From NCBI GenBank assembly GCA_002329365.1, contig DCUB01000012.1:40931-104930 (forward strand): 64,000 nt of DNA. Reading direction: 5' to 3'. The notes beneath the pieces were generated by a model that worked only from the letters and a program-made list of their open reading frames with translations, was not told where the DNA came from and searched no databases. Numbering within the stretch: the first letter of the stretch is position 1; every line of letters starts with the position of its first letter. Source of the stretch: Ruminococcaceae bacterium UBA1425. GTDB lineage: Bacteria; Bacillota; Clostridia; Oscillospirales; Acutalibacteraceae. The position numbers were made by a program, and so were the translations under genes. Positions 26,961-33,348 of this stretch are shown one piece after another.

Positions 26961-27272
26961 TCAGAGCTTAATCTCGATTTCCACGCCTGCCGGAAGCTCA
27001 AGGCCGGTAAGAGCCTCGACTGTCTTCTGCGACGGCCTGATGATGTCGATAAGCCTCTTATGAGTTCTCTGCTCAAACTGCTCGCGGGAGTCCTTGTATT
27101 TGTGGACTGCGCGAAGGATCGTAACTACTTCCTTTTCGGTGGGAAGCGGCACGGGACCTGAAACCTGGGCCCCTGTTCTCTTTGCCGTTTCGACTATCTT
27201 CTCCGACGCCTTGTCGACGATGCTGTGGTCATAGCCCTTGAGCCTGATCCTGATTTTTCCCTTAACTGCCAT
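26961..27272 (-). CDS. rpsJ: 30S ribosomal protein S10
   Basis: A 103-residue S10 (also NusE in antitermination). Motifs are [41 protein letters not shown] and [20 protein letters not shown]. First gene of the ribosomal block; rpsL, rpsG and fusA are not in front of it here. It is preceded by a roughly 315-base leader with a terminator-like hairpin. Confidence 0.98.
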   Translation of the reverse strand: MAVKGKIRIRLKGYDHSIVDKASEKIVETAKRTGAQVSGPVPLPTEKEVVTILRAVHKYKDSREQFEQRTHKRLIDIIRPSQKTVEALTGLELPAGVEIEIKL

Positions 27273-27588
27273 TTACGTCACGCCTTTCTTTAGTTGGCTT
27301 CGTTTTGAAGCCGTATGTAGTTTTGGCGGGCTTCCTTCAACTTGCTGCAACCGAGCCGGGTGTTTCGGCGCTTACCGATATAAAAACCGGAAAACAATAT
27401 GTATTTTCCGGGTCAACGGCCAAGTTGAAAGCACAATCCTGATTTTTCCGGCGCAAGGGAAGCGCCGAAAGCAGGGTCTGCATAGATCGCCCGGTTTAAA
27501 ATCGGACATACTCCGCGGAAATTTCCCGTCTCGAGGACGGCCACCTCCCGCATCAACGCATATCTAACGGCACGTTCGAAGAACGCAC
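27273..27588 (-). ncRNA. structured 5' leader of the S10 operon, candidate attenuator
   Basis: From the inferred start near 27588 to the rpsJ ATG the minus-strand RNA is about 315 bases long. It contains small hairpins (CCGTC-ctcga-GACGG; CGGA-gtatg-TCCG), a GC-rich hairpin at 27446-27467 (CGGCGC/GCGCCG), and an intrinsic terminator at 27387-27411. Two perfect long-range complementarities bracket the terminator: 11 bases (27460-27470 with 27363-27373, TTTCGGCGCTT/AAGCGCCGAAA) and 9 bases (27421-27429 with 27336-27344, TTCAACTTG/CAAGTTGAA). The two interleave, so together they would make a pseudoknot or mutually exclusive states; the 11-base strand also competes with the local CGGCGC hairpin. 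No coding frame with a ribosome site is seen. A ribosomal-protein-sensing leader is the likely role, by inference. Confidence 0.6.
27380..27411 (-). terminator. intrinsic terminator inside the rpsJ leader
   Basis: On the minus strand CCGGAAAA (27404-27411) pairs with TTTTCCGG (27387-27394) across a 9-base loop and is followed immediately by TTTTTATAT. It lies about 115 bases upstream of the rpsJ ATG and downstream of the operon promoter, so it can only act as an attenuator. A second CCGGAAAAA at 27443-27451 could pair with the same 3' arm. Confidence 0.75.
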
Positions 27589-27594
27589 TTAAGT

Positions 27595-27623
27595 ATATTA
27601 TCACAGGAATAACGATAATGCAA
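27595..27623 (-). promoter_or_regulatory. promoter of the S10-spc-alpha cluster
   Basis: On the minus strand TTGCAT (27618-27623) and TAATAT (27595-27600), spacer exactly 17, followed by ACTTAAG. An A/T-rich tract (AAAATTTTAAAAAAAGC) lies immediately upstream of the -35 box and resembles an UP element, as expected for a strong ribosomal promoter. Confidence 0.8.
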
Positions 27624-27759
27624 GCTTTTTTTAAAATTTTTTTTCATATTTTTCGGGTTTTTCGCGGTTTTATTATTGACCGGAACGCGCGCCGCAGATA
27701 TCAGCACTGATATATATAATGTAATACATCAATAAACATCAAAACGATTAAAATATTGC

Positions 27760-27784
27760 GTAGGGAACGGTCTTGAACGTTCCG
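27760..27784. repeat. GTAGGG-type palindromic repeat
   Basis: GTAGGGAACGGTCTTGAACG followed by TTCCG; arms GGAACG(G)T and ACGTTCC with one arm change relative to the perfect copies at 38018 and 59163. Confidence 0.8.
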
Positions 27785-27871
27785 AAACCCAGGCGTTGAT
27801 ACAGGCCTTTTTTCAAGATAGGGGCGAAACTGTCAATAAAGAGCTGAAAAGATTATGAGCGAAGCATGGAT

Positions 27872-27947
27872 AGATTCTTCGCTTCGCTCAGAATGACAGG
27901 GTTCTTCCCGCTTTGTCATCCTGAGGCGCAGCGCGCCGAAGGATCTT
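27872..27947. repeat. paired GATTCTTCGC / GTCATCCTGAG repeats
   Basis: GATTCTTCGCTTCGCTCAGA-ATGACAG is followed 18 bases later by GTCATCCTGAGGCGCAGCGC...GAAGGATCTT. The halves are reverse complements in part, so the block is a loose inverted repeat. The same two halves occur in the opposite order at 52049-52117. Confidence 0.8.
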
Positions 27948-27971
27948 GCGATAGAAAGCTTCTTACTGCCT

Positions 27972-28080
27972 GCAAAACGGACAAGACCGTTCCCTGCTTC
28001 AATATTGTAATGTGTATACCATGAGTTTACACACCTGTTTACCATGTTACTCTTGACACAAGACCGTTCCCTGCTTCAGG
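27972..28080. repeat. two AAGACCGTTCCCTGC half-repeats
   Basis: AAGACCGTTCCCTGCTTCA occurs at 27983-28001 and again at about 28061-28079; the first has a matching AAAACGGACAAG left arm (27974-27985), the second has lost it. They are decayed GTAGGG/GCAGGG-type units on the minus strand. Confidence 0.6.
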
Positions 28081-28112
28081 CTTTTGTCTTCAAACAAAAT
28101 CTTCATAACCTG

Positions 28113-28141
28113 TTGACAAAAGCTGCGCTACGACATATAAT
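28113..28141 (+). promoter_or_regulatory. consensus promoter of the arsR-nitroreductase-ATPase unit
   Basis: TTGACA (28113-28118) and TATAAT (28136-28141) with a 17-base spacer, a perfect sigma-A consensus. Such strength fits a promoter normally held off by a repressor bound just downstream. Confidence 0.9.
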
Positions 28142-28149
28142 AAAAACAA

Positions 28150-28171
28150 CATGTGAATACATGTTCACATG
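28150..28171 (+). promoter_or_regulatory. inverted-repeat operator at the transcription start
   Basis: Perfect 8-base arms CATGTGAA (28150-28157) and TTCACATG (28164-28171) around TACATG, starting 9 bases after the -10 box and so covering the start point. ArsR/SmtB sensors bind such TGAA-N-TTCA dyads and leave the DNA when they bind metal. The next gene encodes such a protein, so autoregulation is likely. Confidence 0.75.
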
Positions 28172-28196
28172 TTCACCGCAAAGGAGCTGAAAAAAC

Positions 28197-28535
28197 ATGG
28201 CTGAAAAGAGCGGAAAAAGCGGCAGTCACGCCGTCAGGGCCGTAAGCACCGAGCAGCTTTATGATTTGTCGGAGCTGTACAAGGTGTTCGGCGACAGCAC
28301 AAGGATTCGCATATTATACGCGCTTTTCGAAAAAGAACTCTGCGTCTTTCACCTTTCAATGGAGCTTAACATGGGCAGGAGCGCCGTGTCGCACCAGCTT
28401 CGCATACTCCGCTCGGCGGGGCTTGTACGTCCGCGCCGCTGCGGCAAGGAGGTCTACTATTCGCTTGACGACGAGCATGTGCGCGAGATAATCGGCGCGG
28501 GACTTAAGCATATAAATCATAAGCAGGCGCGGTGA
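28197..28535 (+). CDS. ArsR/SmtB-family metal-sensing repressor (zinc type, alpha-5 site)
   Basis: A 112-residue winged-helix repressor. The DNA-reading helix is in MGRSAVSHQLRILRSAGLV, followed by the RRCGKEVYYSL wing. The alpha-3 ELCVCDL metal motif of arsenic/cadmium sensors is changed to ELCVFHL, losing the second Cys. In contrast the C-terminal helix has DEHVREIIGAGLKHINH: Asp and His two apart, then His at +11 and +14, the exact spacing of the alpha-5 zinc site of CzrA/SmtB-type sensors. Zinc (or cobalt) sensing is therefore inferred. AAGGAG lies 10 bases upstream of the ATG. A palindromic operator and consensus promoter precede it, and a zinc-type ATPase gene follows. Confidence 0.88.
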   Translation: MAEKSGKSGSHAVRAVSTEQLYDLSELYKVFGDSTRIRILYALFEKELCVFHLSMELNMGRSAVSHQLRILRSAGLVRPRRCGKEVYYSLDDEHVREIIGAGLKHINHKQAR

Positions 28536-28628
28536 TGAAGGTCGGGGAACGCGCCGCCGTTACAGATACAGGTAATTATTAATATCGGTCAATCACTTCA
28601 CAGCCGAAATATCAGAGGGGGAGCGAAA

Positions 28629-29345
28629 ATGACAATACTCGAAGCAGTCGACATGAGGCGTTCAAGGCGCAGCTACACGGGCGAACCGCTGACGGCTGCC
28701 GACGCGGACGCGCTTAACAAAATCATTTCGGACATCAATAAAAAGGGAAACCTTAACTTCAAGCTTGTCGTCAACAATACGGCGGCGTTTGAAAAAACGA
28801 GAGCGACATACGGCTTTTTCAGCGGGATTAAAAACTATATTGTCGTCGCCGGTCAAAGCTCCGACAATCTGCTTGTAAAGCTCGGCTACTACGGCGAGCA
28901 GATAGTGCTTGAAGCGACGCGTCTGGGGCTCGGAACCTGCTGGGTCGGCGGCAATTTTGACAAAAAAAGCGTCGCCGTGCCGGACGGGGTAACATTATAC
29001 GGCGCGATTTTAGTCGGCTATGCAAAGAATAACAAAACCTTGAAGGAAAAGGTCATTTCTTCGGCGTTAAAAAGAAAGACAAAGACAATTGAAGAAATGT
29101 CGGAGGGGCTTGAAAACGCGCCGTTATGGTTTGCGGGCGGCATGAAGGCGCTTCAGAAAGCGCCTTCGGCGATAAACTTACAGCCCGTAAAGGTCCGTTA
29201 TAAAGACGGCACCGTTACAGCTTCGGTGGAAGGAAAAACAAGGCATCAAAGCGTTGACCTCGGCATAGCAATGTATCACTTTGAGATAGGCTCCGGCGGA
29301 GGAACGTGGGAGCTTAGAAATCACGGAAAGTTTGAGAAGGATTGA
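28629..29345 (+). CDS. nitroreductase family protein
   Basis: A 238-residue FMN-dependent nitroreductase-fold protein. N-terminal MTILEAVDMRRSRRSYTGEP carries the Arg-Ser-Arg-Arg FMN phosphate contacts; YYGEQIVLEATRLGLGTCWVGG is the second flavin/dimer segment; the C-terminal part (LQPVKVRYKDG onward, with VDLGIAMYHFEIG) matches the putative two-domain nitroreductases of Clostridia. AGAGGGGGAG precedes the ATG by 6 bases. Physiological substrate is unknown. It sits between a zinc sensor and a metal exporter, probably in one transcript, which links it to metal or thiol stress only by position. Confidence 0.82.
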   Translation: MTILEAVDMRRSRRSYTGEPLTAADADALNKIISDINKKGNLNFKLVVNNTAAFEKTRATYGFFSGIKNYIVVAGQSSDNLLVKLGYYGEQIVLEATRLGLGTCWVGGNFDKKSVAVPDGVTLYGAILVGYAKNNKTLKEKVISSALKRKTKTIEEMSEGLENAPLWFAGGMKALQKAPSAINLQPVKVRYKDGTVTASVEGKTRHQSVDLGIAMYHFEIGSGGGTWELRNHGKFEKD

Positions 29346-29357
29346 AGGTTCGGATAA

Positions 29358-31232
29358 ATGAAACACGAATGCGGATGCGATTCCTGCGGCGCTGCCTGCG
29401 CGGAGGAGAAGAACGTTCACGGCTACCGCTTTGAGATAATCAAGATTGCCGCCGCCGCGCTCCTTTTCGGGCTGTCTTACATTCCGTCAATGAGCGAAAC
29501 GGTTTCCTGCATAATGCAGGCCGCGGCGGCCCTGCTGACGGTTTACGGCTCGGCAATCGAAGCTGTCGAAAAGCTGCTTGAAAAAACGATAAACGAGGAT
29601 GTTCTGCTCGTTATCGCGGTTATTGCCTCCTTTGCCATCGGCGAGTTCGGCGAGGCTGCCGCCGTATCGGTTCTTTACAAAACAGGCGAGCTGCTCGAGG
29701 ACTTTGCGGCTGACAGAAGCAGGCGTTCCATAAAAGCGCTGTCGGAGATTCGCGCAGATACGGCGAATATACGCGACGGCGATACACTGCGCGCAGTCCG
29801 CGCCGAAACGGTGGAGGTGGGCAGCGAAATTGTCGTGCTCCCGCACGAAAGAATACCTCTTGACGGGGTTGTCCTGTCAGGCGGCTCGTTTACGGACGCT
29901 TCGGCTCTGACGGGCGAGAGCGTTCCGCTTGAGGCAGTTCCCGGAACGCAGGTGCTGAGCGGAATGATGAACGGCGAGGGCACGCTTGTTGTCCGCACCA
30001 CGCAGCTTTTCGGGGATTCGACGTCGTCACGGATTATTGCCATGGTCGAGGAGGCGGCGGAGCGAAAGGGCAACGCGCACAGGATTATAACACGCATTGC
30101 GAAATATTATACGCCGTCCGTCGTCGGCGCGGCGGCGCTTATTGCCGTCGTCCCGTCGCTCATAACGGGCATCTGGCACGAGTGGATATATAAAGGGCTT
30201 GTGCTGCTTGTGGCGTCCTGCCCGTGCGCTCTTGTGCTGAGCGTGCCGATGAGCTTCTTCGCCGGAATGGGCGCTGCCGCAAAAAAGGGGATTCTCGTCA
30301 AGGGAGGGTTGTTTGTCGAAAAGGCCGCCGCTGCGTCCGCTGTTGTTTTTGACAAAACGGGAACACTCACCACCGAAAAGCTAAAGGTCGGCAAAACAAG
30401 GGGATACAACGGATTTTCAGAGAATGACGTTTTGAAATTCGCAGCGGCTGCCGAGCGCGTTTCAACGCATCCCATAGCGGCAGCGATAACGGAAAAGGCG
30501 GAGCTTTTTGATATAAGTACGGATTACGGCAGAGAGTATGAGGAAATAGCCGGAAAGGGTACACGCGTTTTCGCTTTAGGCAGGGATATCCTGTGCGGCA
30601 GCAGGCGGCTTATGGAGGAGCGCGGCATAAGCGTTCCCGACGACGGCGCGGCCGTATATGTGTTGGTCGACGGAGTTCTTGCGGGCAGCGTAGAGATTGA
30701 GAGCGAAACAAGAAAGGGTGCTTCGAAGCTTGTCGGGCGTCTGCGCTCACTCGGCATAAAAAAGATTGTTATGCTGACGGGCGACGGCGAAAAGCAGGCG
30801 GCCGGTACGGCGGCGGAGTGCGGCATCGACGAATATTACGCGGGGCTTCTGCCAGAAGGCAAGCTTAAAGCCATGGAGAAAATAAAAAGCGAGTCGAAAA
30901 CCGTGCTGTATGTCGGCGACGGGATAAACGACACTCCCGCGCTTGCATACGCCGACGCGGGCGTCGCCGTCGGCTTCGGCACTCAGGCGGCGCGCGAAAC
31001 GGCAGACATCGTGCTGACGGGCGGCATAGAAAGGCTTGCCGACGCTATTGCGATGTTCCGCCGCGTGATGAAAACCGTGCGTTTTAACATATTTTTTATC
31101 TTTGCCGTCAAGCTTACGGTCATGGCGCTCGGCGCGGCCGGATACGCACCTATTTGGGCTGCCGTTTTTGCGGACGTGGGCGTTTTGCTTATTACAATGC
31201 TCCTTTCGGTTGGCATATTGGTTAAGAGATAG
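29358..31232 (+). CDS. zinc/cadmium/lead-type P1B ATPase
   Basis: A 624-residue heavy-metal exporting P-type ATPase of the ZntA/CadA kind. Instead of a heavy-metal-associated domain it has a short Cys/His-rich head (H3, C5, C7, C10, C14). Core motifs in order: TGES actuator loop, membrane CPC in VASCPCALVLSVPMSFF, phosphorylation site FDKTGTLT, the HP locus in VSTHPIAAAI, and GDGINDTPALAYADAGVAVG. The last membrane segments keep a Lys (FAVKLTVMALG) and Asp (FADVGVLLI), the pair characteristic of zinc/cadmium/lead ATPases. It is the last gene after the ArsR-type sensor and nitroreductase; zinc efflux under control of that sensor is the natural reading. Confidence 0.93.
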   Translation: MKHECGCDSCGAACAEEKNVHGYRFEIIKIAAAALLFGLSYIPSMSETVSCIMQAAAALLTVYGSAIEAVEKLLEKTINEDVLLVIAVIASFAIGEFGEAAAVSVLYKTGELLEDFAADRSRRSIKALSEIRADTANIRDGDTLRAVRAETVEVGSEIVVLPHERIPLDGVVLSGGSFTDASALTGESVPLEAVPGTQVLSGMMNGEGTLVVRTTQLFGDSTSSRIIAMVEEAAERKGNAHRIITRIAKYYTPSVVGAAALIAVVPSLITGIWHEWIYKGLVLLVASCPCALVLSVPMSFFAGMGAAAKKGILVKGGLFVEKAAAASAVVFDKTGTLTTEKLKVGKTRGYNGFSENDVLKFAAAAERVSTHPIAAAITEKAELFDISTDYGREYEEIAGKGTRVFALGRDILCGSRRLMEERGISVPDDGAAVYVLVDGVLAGSVEIESETRKGASKLVGRLRSLGIKKIVMLTGDGEKQAAGTAAECGIDEYYAGLLPEGKLKAMEKIKSESKTVLYVGDGINDTPALAYADAGVAVGFGTQAARETADIVLTGGIERLADAIAMFRRVMKTVRFNIFFIFAVKLTVMALGAAGYAPIWAAVFADVGVLLITMLLSVGILVKR

Positions 31233-31238
31233 AATTGC

Positions 31239-31315
31239 GGAACGGTCAAGACAAATCCCTGCACGTTGTTTTCCGAAGCTATGGAAAAATTGCAGGGATT
31301 TGTCTTGACCGTTCC
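31239..31315. repeat. 77-bp element with perfect 25-bp inverted repeats
   Basis: Bases 31239-31263 are the exact reverse complement of 31291-31315, starting GGAACGGTCAAGACAAATCC. The 27-base centre holds a further TTTTCC/GGAAAA dyad. Outer bases are the AACGGTC arms of the GTAGGG-type repeat. A related, more diverged copy is at 35743-35828. It lies 6 bases after the ATPase stop and could also act as a terminator, though no T-run follows. Confidence 0.85.
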
Positions 31316-31477
31316 CTATATTACAGTTTTATACAGCCTTATCAGACTTCGATACTGCCCTTATTTAGATATAGATAAAAAAAGAACCGCGTCCATATGC
31401 CCCAGCGTCGCGCCTTGCGTTAAACGCAGGCACGATGCACGTTGATATGACACGATTCCGCAGAATCTAACGGTAAA

Positions 31478-31744
31478 TTACTGCTCGGAAAAGCCGGAAT
31501 TCACAAGCTTAATAAGCTCGTCTACCGCCTGCTCCTCGTCGGAGCCGCCGGCTATGATGCGGATTTGAGTACCGCCCATAATGCCGAGCGAAAGAACGCC
31601 GAGAAGGCTCTTTGCGTTTACCCTGCGCTCTTCCTTCTCAACCCAGATAGACGACTTGAATTCGTTTGCCTTCTGAATGAAAAAGGTCGCCGGACGCGCG
31701 TGTAGTCCCACCTGATTCTGAACAACAACATCTTTAACGTACAT
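31478..31744 (-). CDS. HPr family phosphocarrier protein
   Basis: An 88-residue HPr. His15 in GLHARPATF is the PEP:sugar phosphotransferase phosphoryl acceptor; Ser46 in NAKSLLGVLSLG is the site used by HPr kinase for catabolite control. The presence of both argues for a true HPr and against the Crh paralogue. It is monocistronic here, with no ptsI or hprK nearby. Downstream on its strand a T-run (TTCTTTTTTTATC at about 31373-31385) follows a weak CGCG stem and may end the transcript. Confidence 0.93.
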   Translation of the reverse strand: MYVKDVVVQNQVGLHARPATFFIQKANEFKSSIWVEKEERRVNAKSLLGVLSLGIMGGTQIRIIAGGSDEEQAVDELIKLVNSGFSEQ

Positions 31745-31794
31745 AGCTTATATCTCCCACACAAAAAGATTTATATCACCATAACACAGTCGTT

Positions 31795-31803
31795 ATTATA
31801 TCA
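31795..31803 (-). promoter_or_regulatory. extended -10 promoter of the HPr gene
   Basis: On the minus strand TGATATAAT (extended -10 TGnTATAAT) lies about 50 bases before the HPr start codon. A TTGACA further upstream is 22 bases away, too far for a normal -35, so recognition would rest on the extended -10. Confidence 0.5.
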
Positions 31804-31972
31804 CAAAATACCACTGCTTAATTGTCAAATAAGATTTTAAGTATATTTCGGTAGCTCAGCCAAAGATGGACAAATTATAGACGTCCGCTTTGGTTATTTT
31901 GACAATATTTGCAGGCATTTTTATGTAATATAGCTGAAATTTGCTGCTACATTATATGCAATAAGCCATAAA

Positions 31973-32557
31973 TCAGAGCTTAAGTATTATTCCGGCCGCC
32001 GCGGAAGCGGCAATATAAACAACAGGATGCAGCTTGCCGAGCCGCTTAAAGCGGGTAAGAATCACGATTGCAGCAAAGAGCAAAACGGCGCTGATGTTAA
32101 AGGAGCCCGAAACGGCCGAAAGGCTTTGCGGCATGTACAAAAACAACGTTTCCCGTACAACGAGCCAGCCCGCGGCGGCTATAAGCCCCGTCACGGCGGG
32201 ACGAAGACATGAAAACACGCTTTTGACGTAATTATTTGACATGTATTTCTCAAGGAAACGCGATATTATCAGGATTATTATCGCGGACGGCAGGACAATG
32301 CCGACGGCGGTAGCCATTACGCCGGGAATGCCGGCGACCTTGAAGCCGACATAAGTCGACATGTTTATTCCGATAGGGCCGGGCGTCGATTCGGAGACGG
32401 CTATCATGTTTGTAAGGTCCTCGGTCGAAAACCAATCAGGATGACTCTGGCTCATACGCATAAGAAACGGCAGAGTTGTCAGCCCGCCTCCTACGGCGAA
32501 GACGCCCGTTACGAAAAACTCATAAAAAAGTACGGCGAGAGTTTTTAAATATGTCAT
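31973..32557 (-). CDS. chromate transporter half-protein (ChrA family), second half
   Basis: A 194-residue membrane protein of the short-chain CHR family with about six hydrophobic segments. Family motifs are FAVGGGLTTLPFL at the first segment and VSESTPGPIGINMSTYVGF, the TPGP(I/V)-type block. Short CHR proteins work as pairs with opposite topology; the partner is the upstream gene, overlapping by 4 bases (ATGA at 32554). Chromate, sulfate or another anion may be the substrate; the family name does not fix it. Confidence 0.85.
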   Translation of the reverse strand: MTYLKTLAVLFYEFFVTGVFAVGGGLTTLPFLMRMSQSHPDWFSTEDLTNMIAVSESTPGPIGINMSTYVGFKVAGIPGVMATAVGIVLPSAIIILIISRFLEKYMSNNYVKSVFSCLRPAVTGLIAAAGWLVVRETLFLYMPQSLSAVSGSFNISAVLLFAAIVILTRFKRLGKLHPVVYIAASAAAGIILKL

Positions 32558-33093
32558 TCCTTTCGCCTCCTTTTCCCGTAAACGAGCCCGAAAAGCGAGG
32601 CGCCGATAACGACGAAAACAGGCGAGCTTCCCAAAACGGCGACGACGACAAACGCGGCTACACAGAGCGCAATCTCCGTCACACTGCGGACATCGCTTTT
32701 AACAAGGCGTATCACCGCAGATGTGATAAGCGCCCCCGCCGCGACCCTTATCCCGGAAAGCGCGTGCCGGACCGCCACTATTTCGGCGAAGCTTTCAAAA
32801 AGAGCGGCAATGACGGTTATAACGATAAGCGAAGGAAACACCATTCCCGCCATTGCCGATACAGCGCCGAACGCCCCCTTTTGCCTGTAACCGATGAACA
32901 TAGAGGTGTTGACGGAAATTATTCCGGGCATACACTGACCTATCGCGAAATAGTCAAGGATTTCCTCCTGCGTCGCCCAGCCGTTTTTATCGACGACTTC
33001 ACGCTGAAGCAGCGGCAGCATGGAGTATCCGCCGCCGAAAAGGAAAATCCCGATTCTGAAAAAAACGCCGAAAAGCTTAAAATACTCCTTCAA
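32554..33093 (-). CDS. chromate transporter half-protein (ChrA family), first half
   Basis: A roughly 180-residue partner of the following CHR gene, with FLFGGGYSMLPLLQREVV and AIGQCMPGIISVNTSMFIGY as the paired signatures and about six membrane segments. A TTG at 33093 gives MKEYFKLFGVFF, the usual family start, with AAAGGA 10 bases upstream; an ATG at 33150 would add 19 unusual residues and lacks a ribosome site. The two half genes overlap, supporting equimolar heterodimer formation. Confidence 0.82.
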   Translation of the reverse strand: MKEYFKLFGVFFRIGIFLFGGGYSMLPLLQREVVDKNGWATQEEILDYFAIGQCMPGIISVNTSMFIGYRQKGAFGAVSAMAGMVFPSLIVITVIAALFESFAEIVAVRHALSGIRVAAGALITSAVIRLVKSDVRSVTEIALCVAAFVVVAVLGSSPVFVVIGASLFGLVYGKRRRKE

Positions 33094-33348
33094 GCCAAAC
33101 CCGTCCTTTTGATGAATAGTGATATTATTCCTGAAATATAATGATATCATACCGCAGGCAATCGTTCAAGGGCAAACGGCAATAAACCCATACGATAATA
33201 ATCATCCGTGGTTTTTGCGCGTTGTTACAATTCATTAATCAAAAATTAACACTTCTGACCATTGAAAAGCTTTTCCCTGTATGATAAAATAAATTAGTGT
33301 TTATGTATCCTCAAATTATCGTCGGTCAGGGGAAAGGAACTGATATCA

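Larger units (their letters stand above)
27624..28112. other. non-coding gap between the S10 promoter and the zinc-sensor promoter
   Basis: About 490 bases without a credible gene. It holds an UP-like A/T tract (27624-27655), an ATATCAGCACTGATAT palindrome near 27698, GTAGGG-type and GTCATCCTGAG-type repeats (listed separately), and a TGTGTA...TACACA inverted pair near 28013-28034. A minus-strand open frame at 27833-28045 is made of repeat sequence and is rejected. Confidence 0.6.

Noticed and set aside
27833..28045. Minus-strand open frame of 70 codons
   Set aside because: Its sequence (HSERSEESI-type peptide) comes from translating the GTCATCCTGAG/GATTCTTCGC repeat; no ribosome site and no homology sense.
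31233..31330. Ordinary terminator after the metal ATPase
   Set aside because: The hairpin is unusually long (25-bp arms), lacks a T-run, and has a sister copy elsewhere, so it is better described as a repeat element; it may still terminate transcription.
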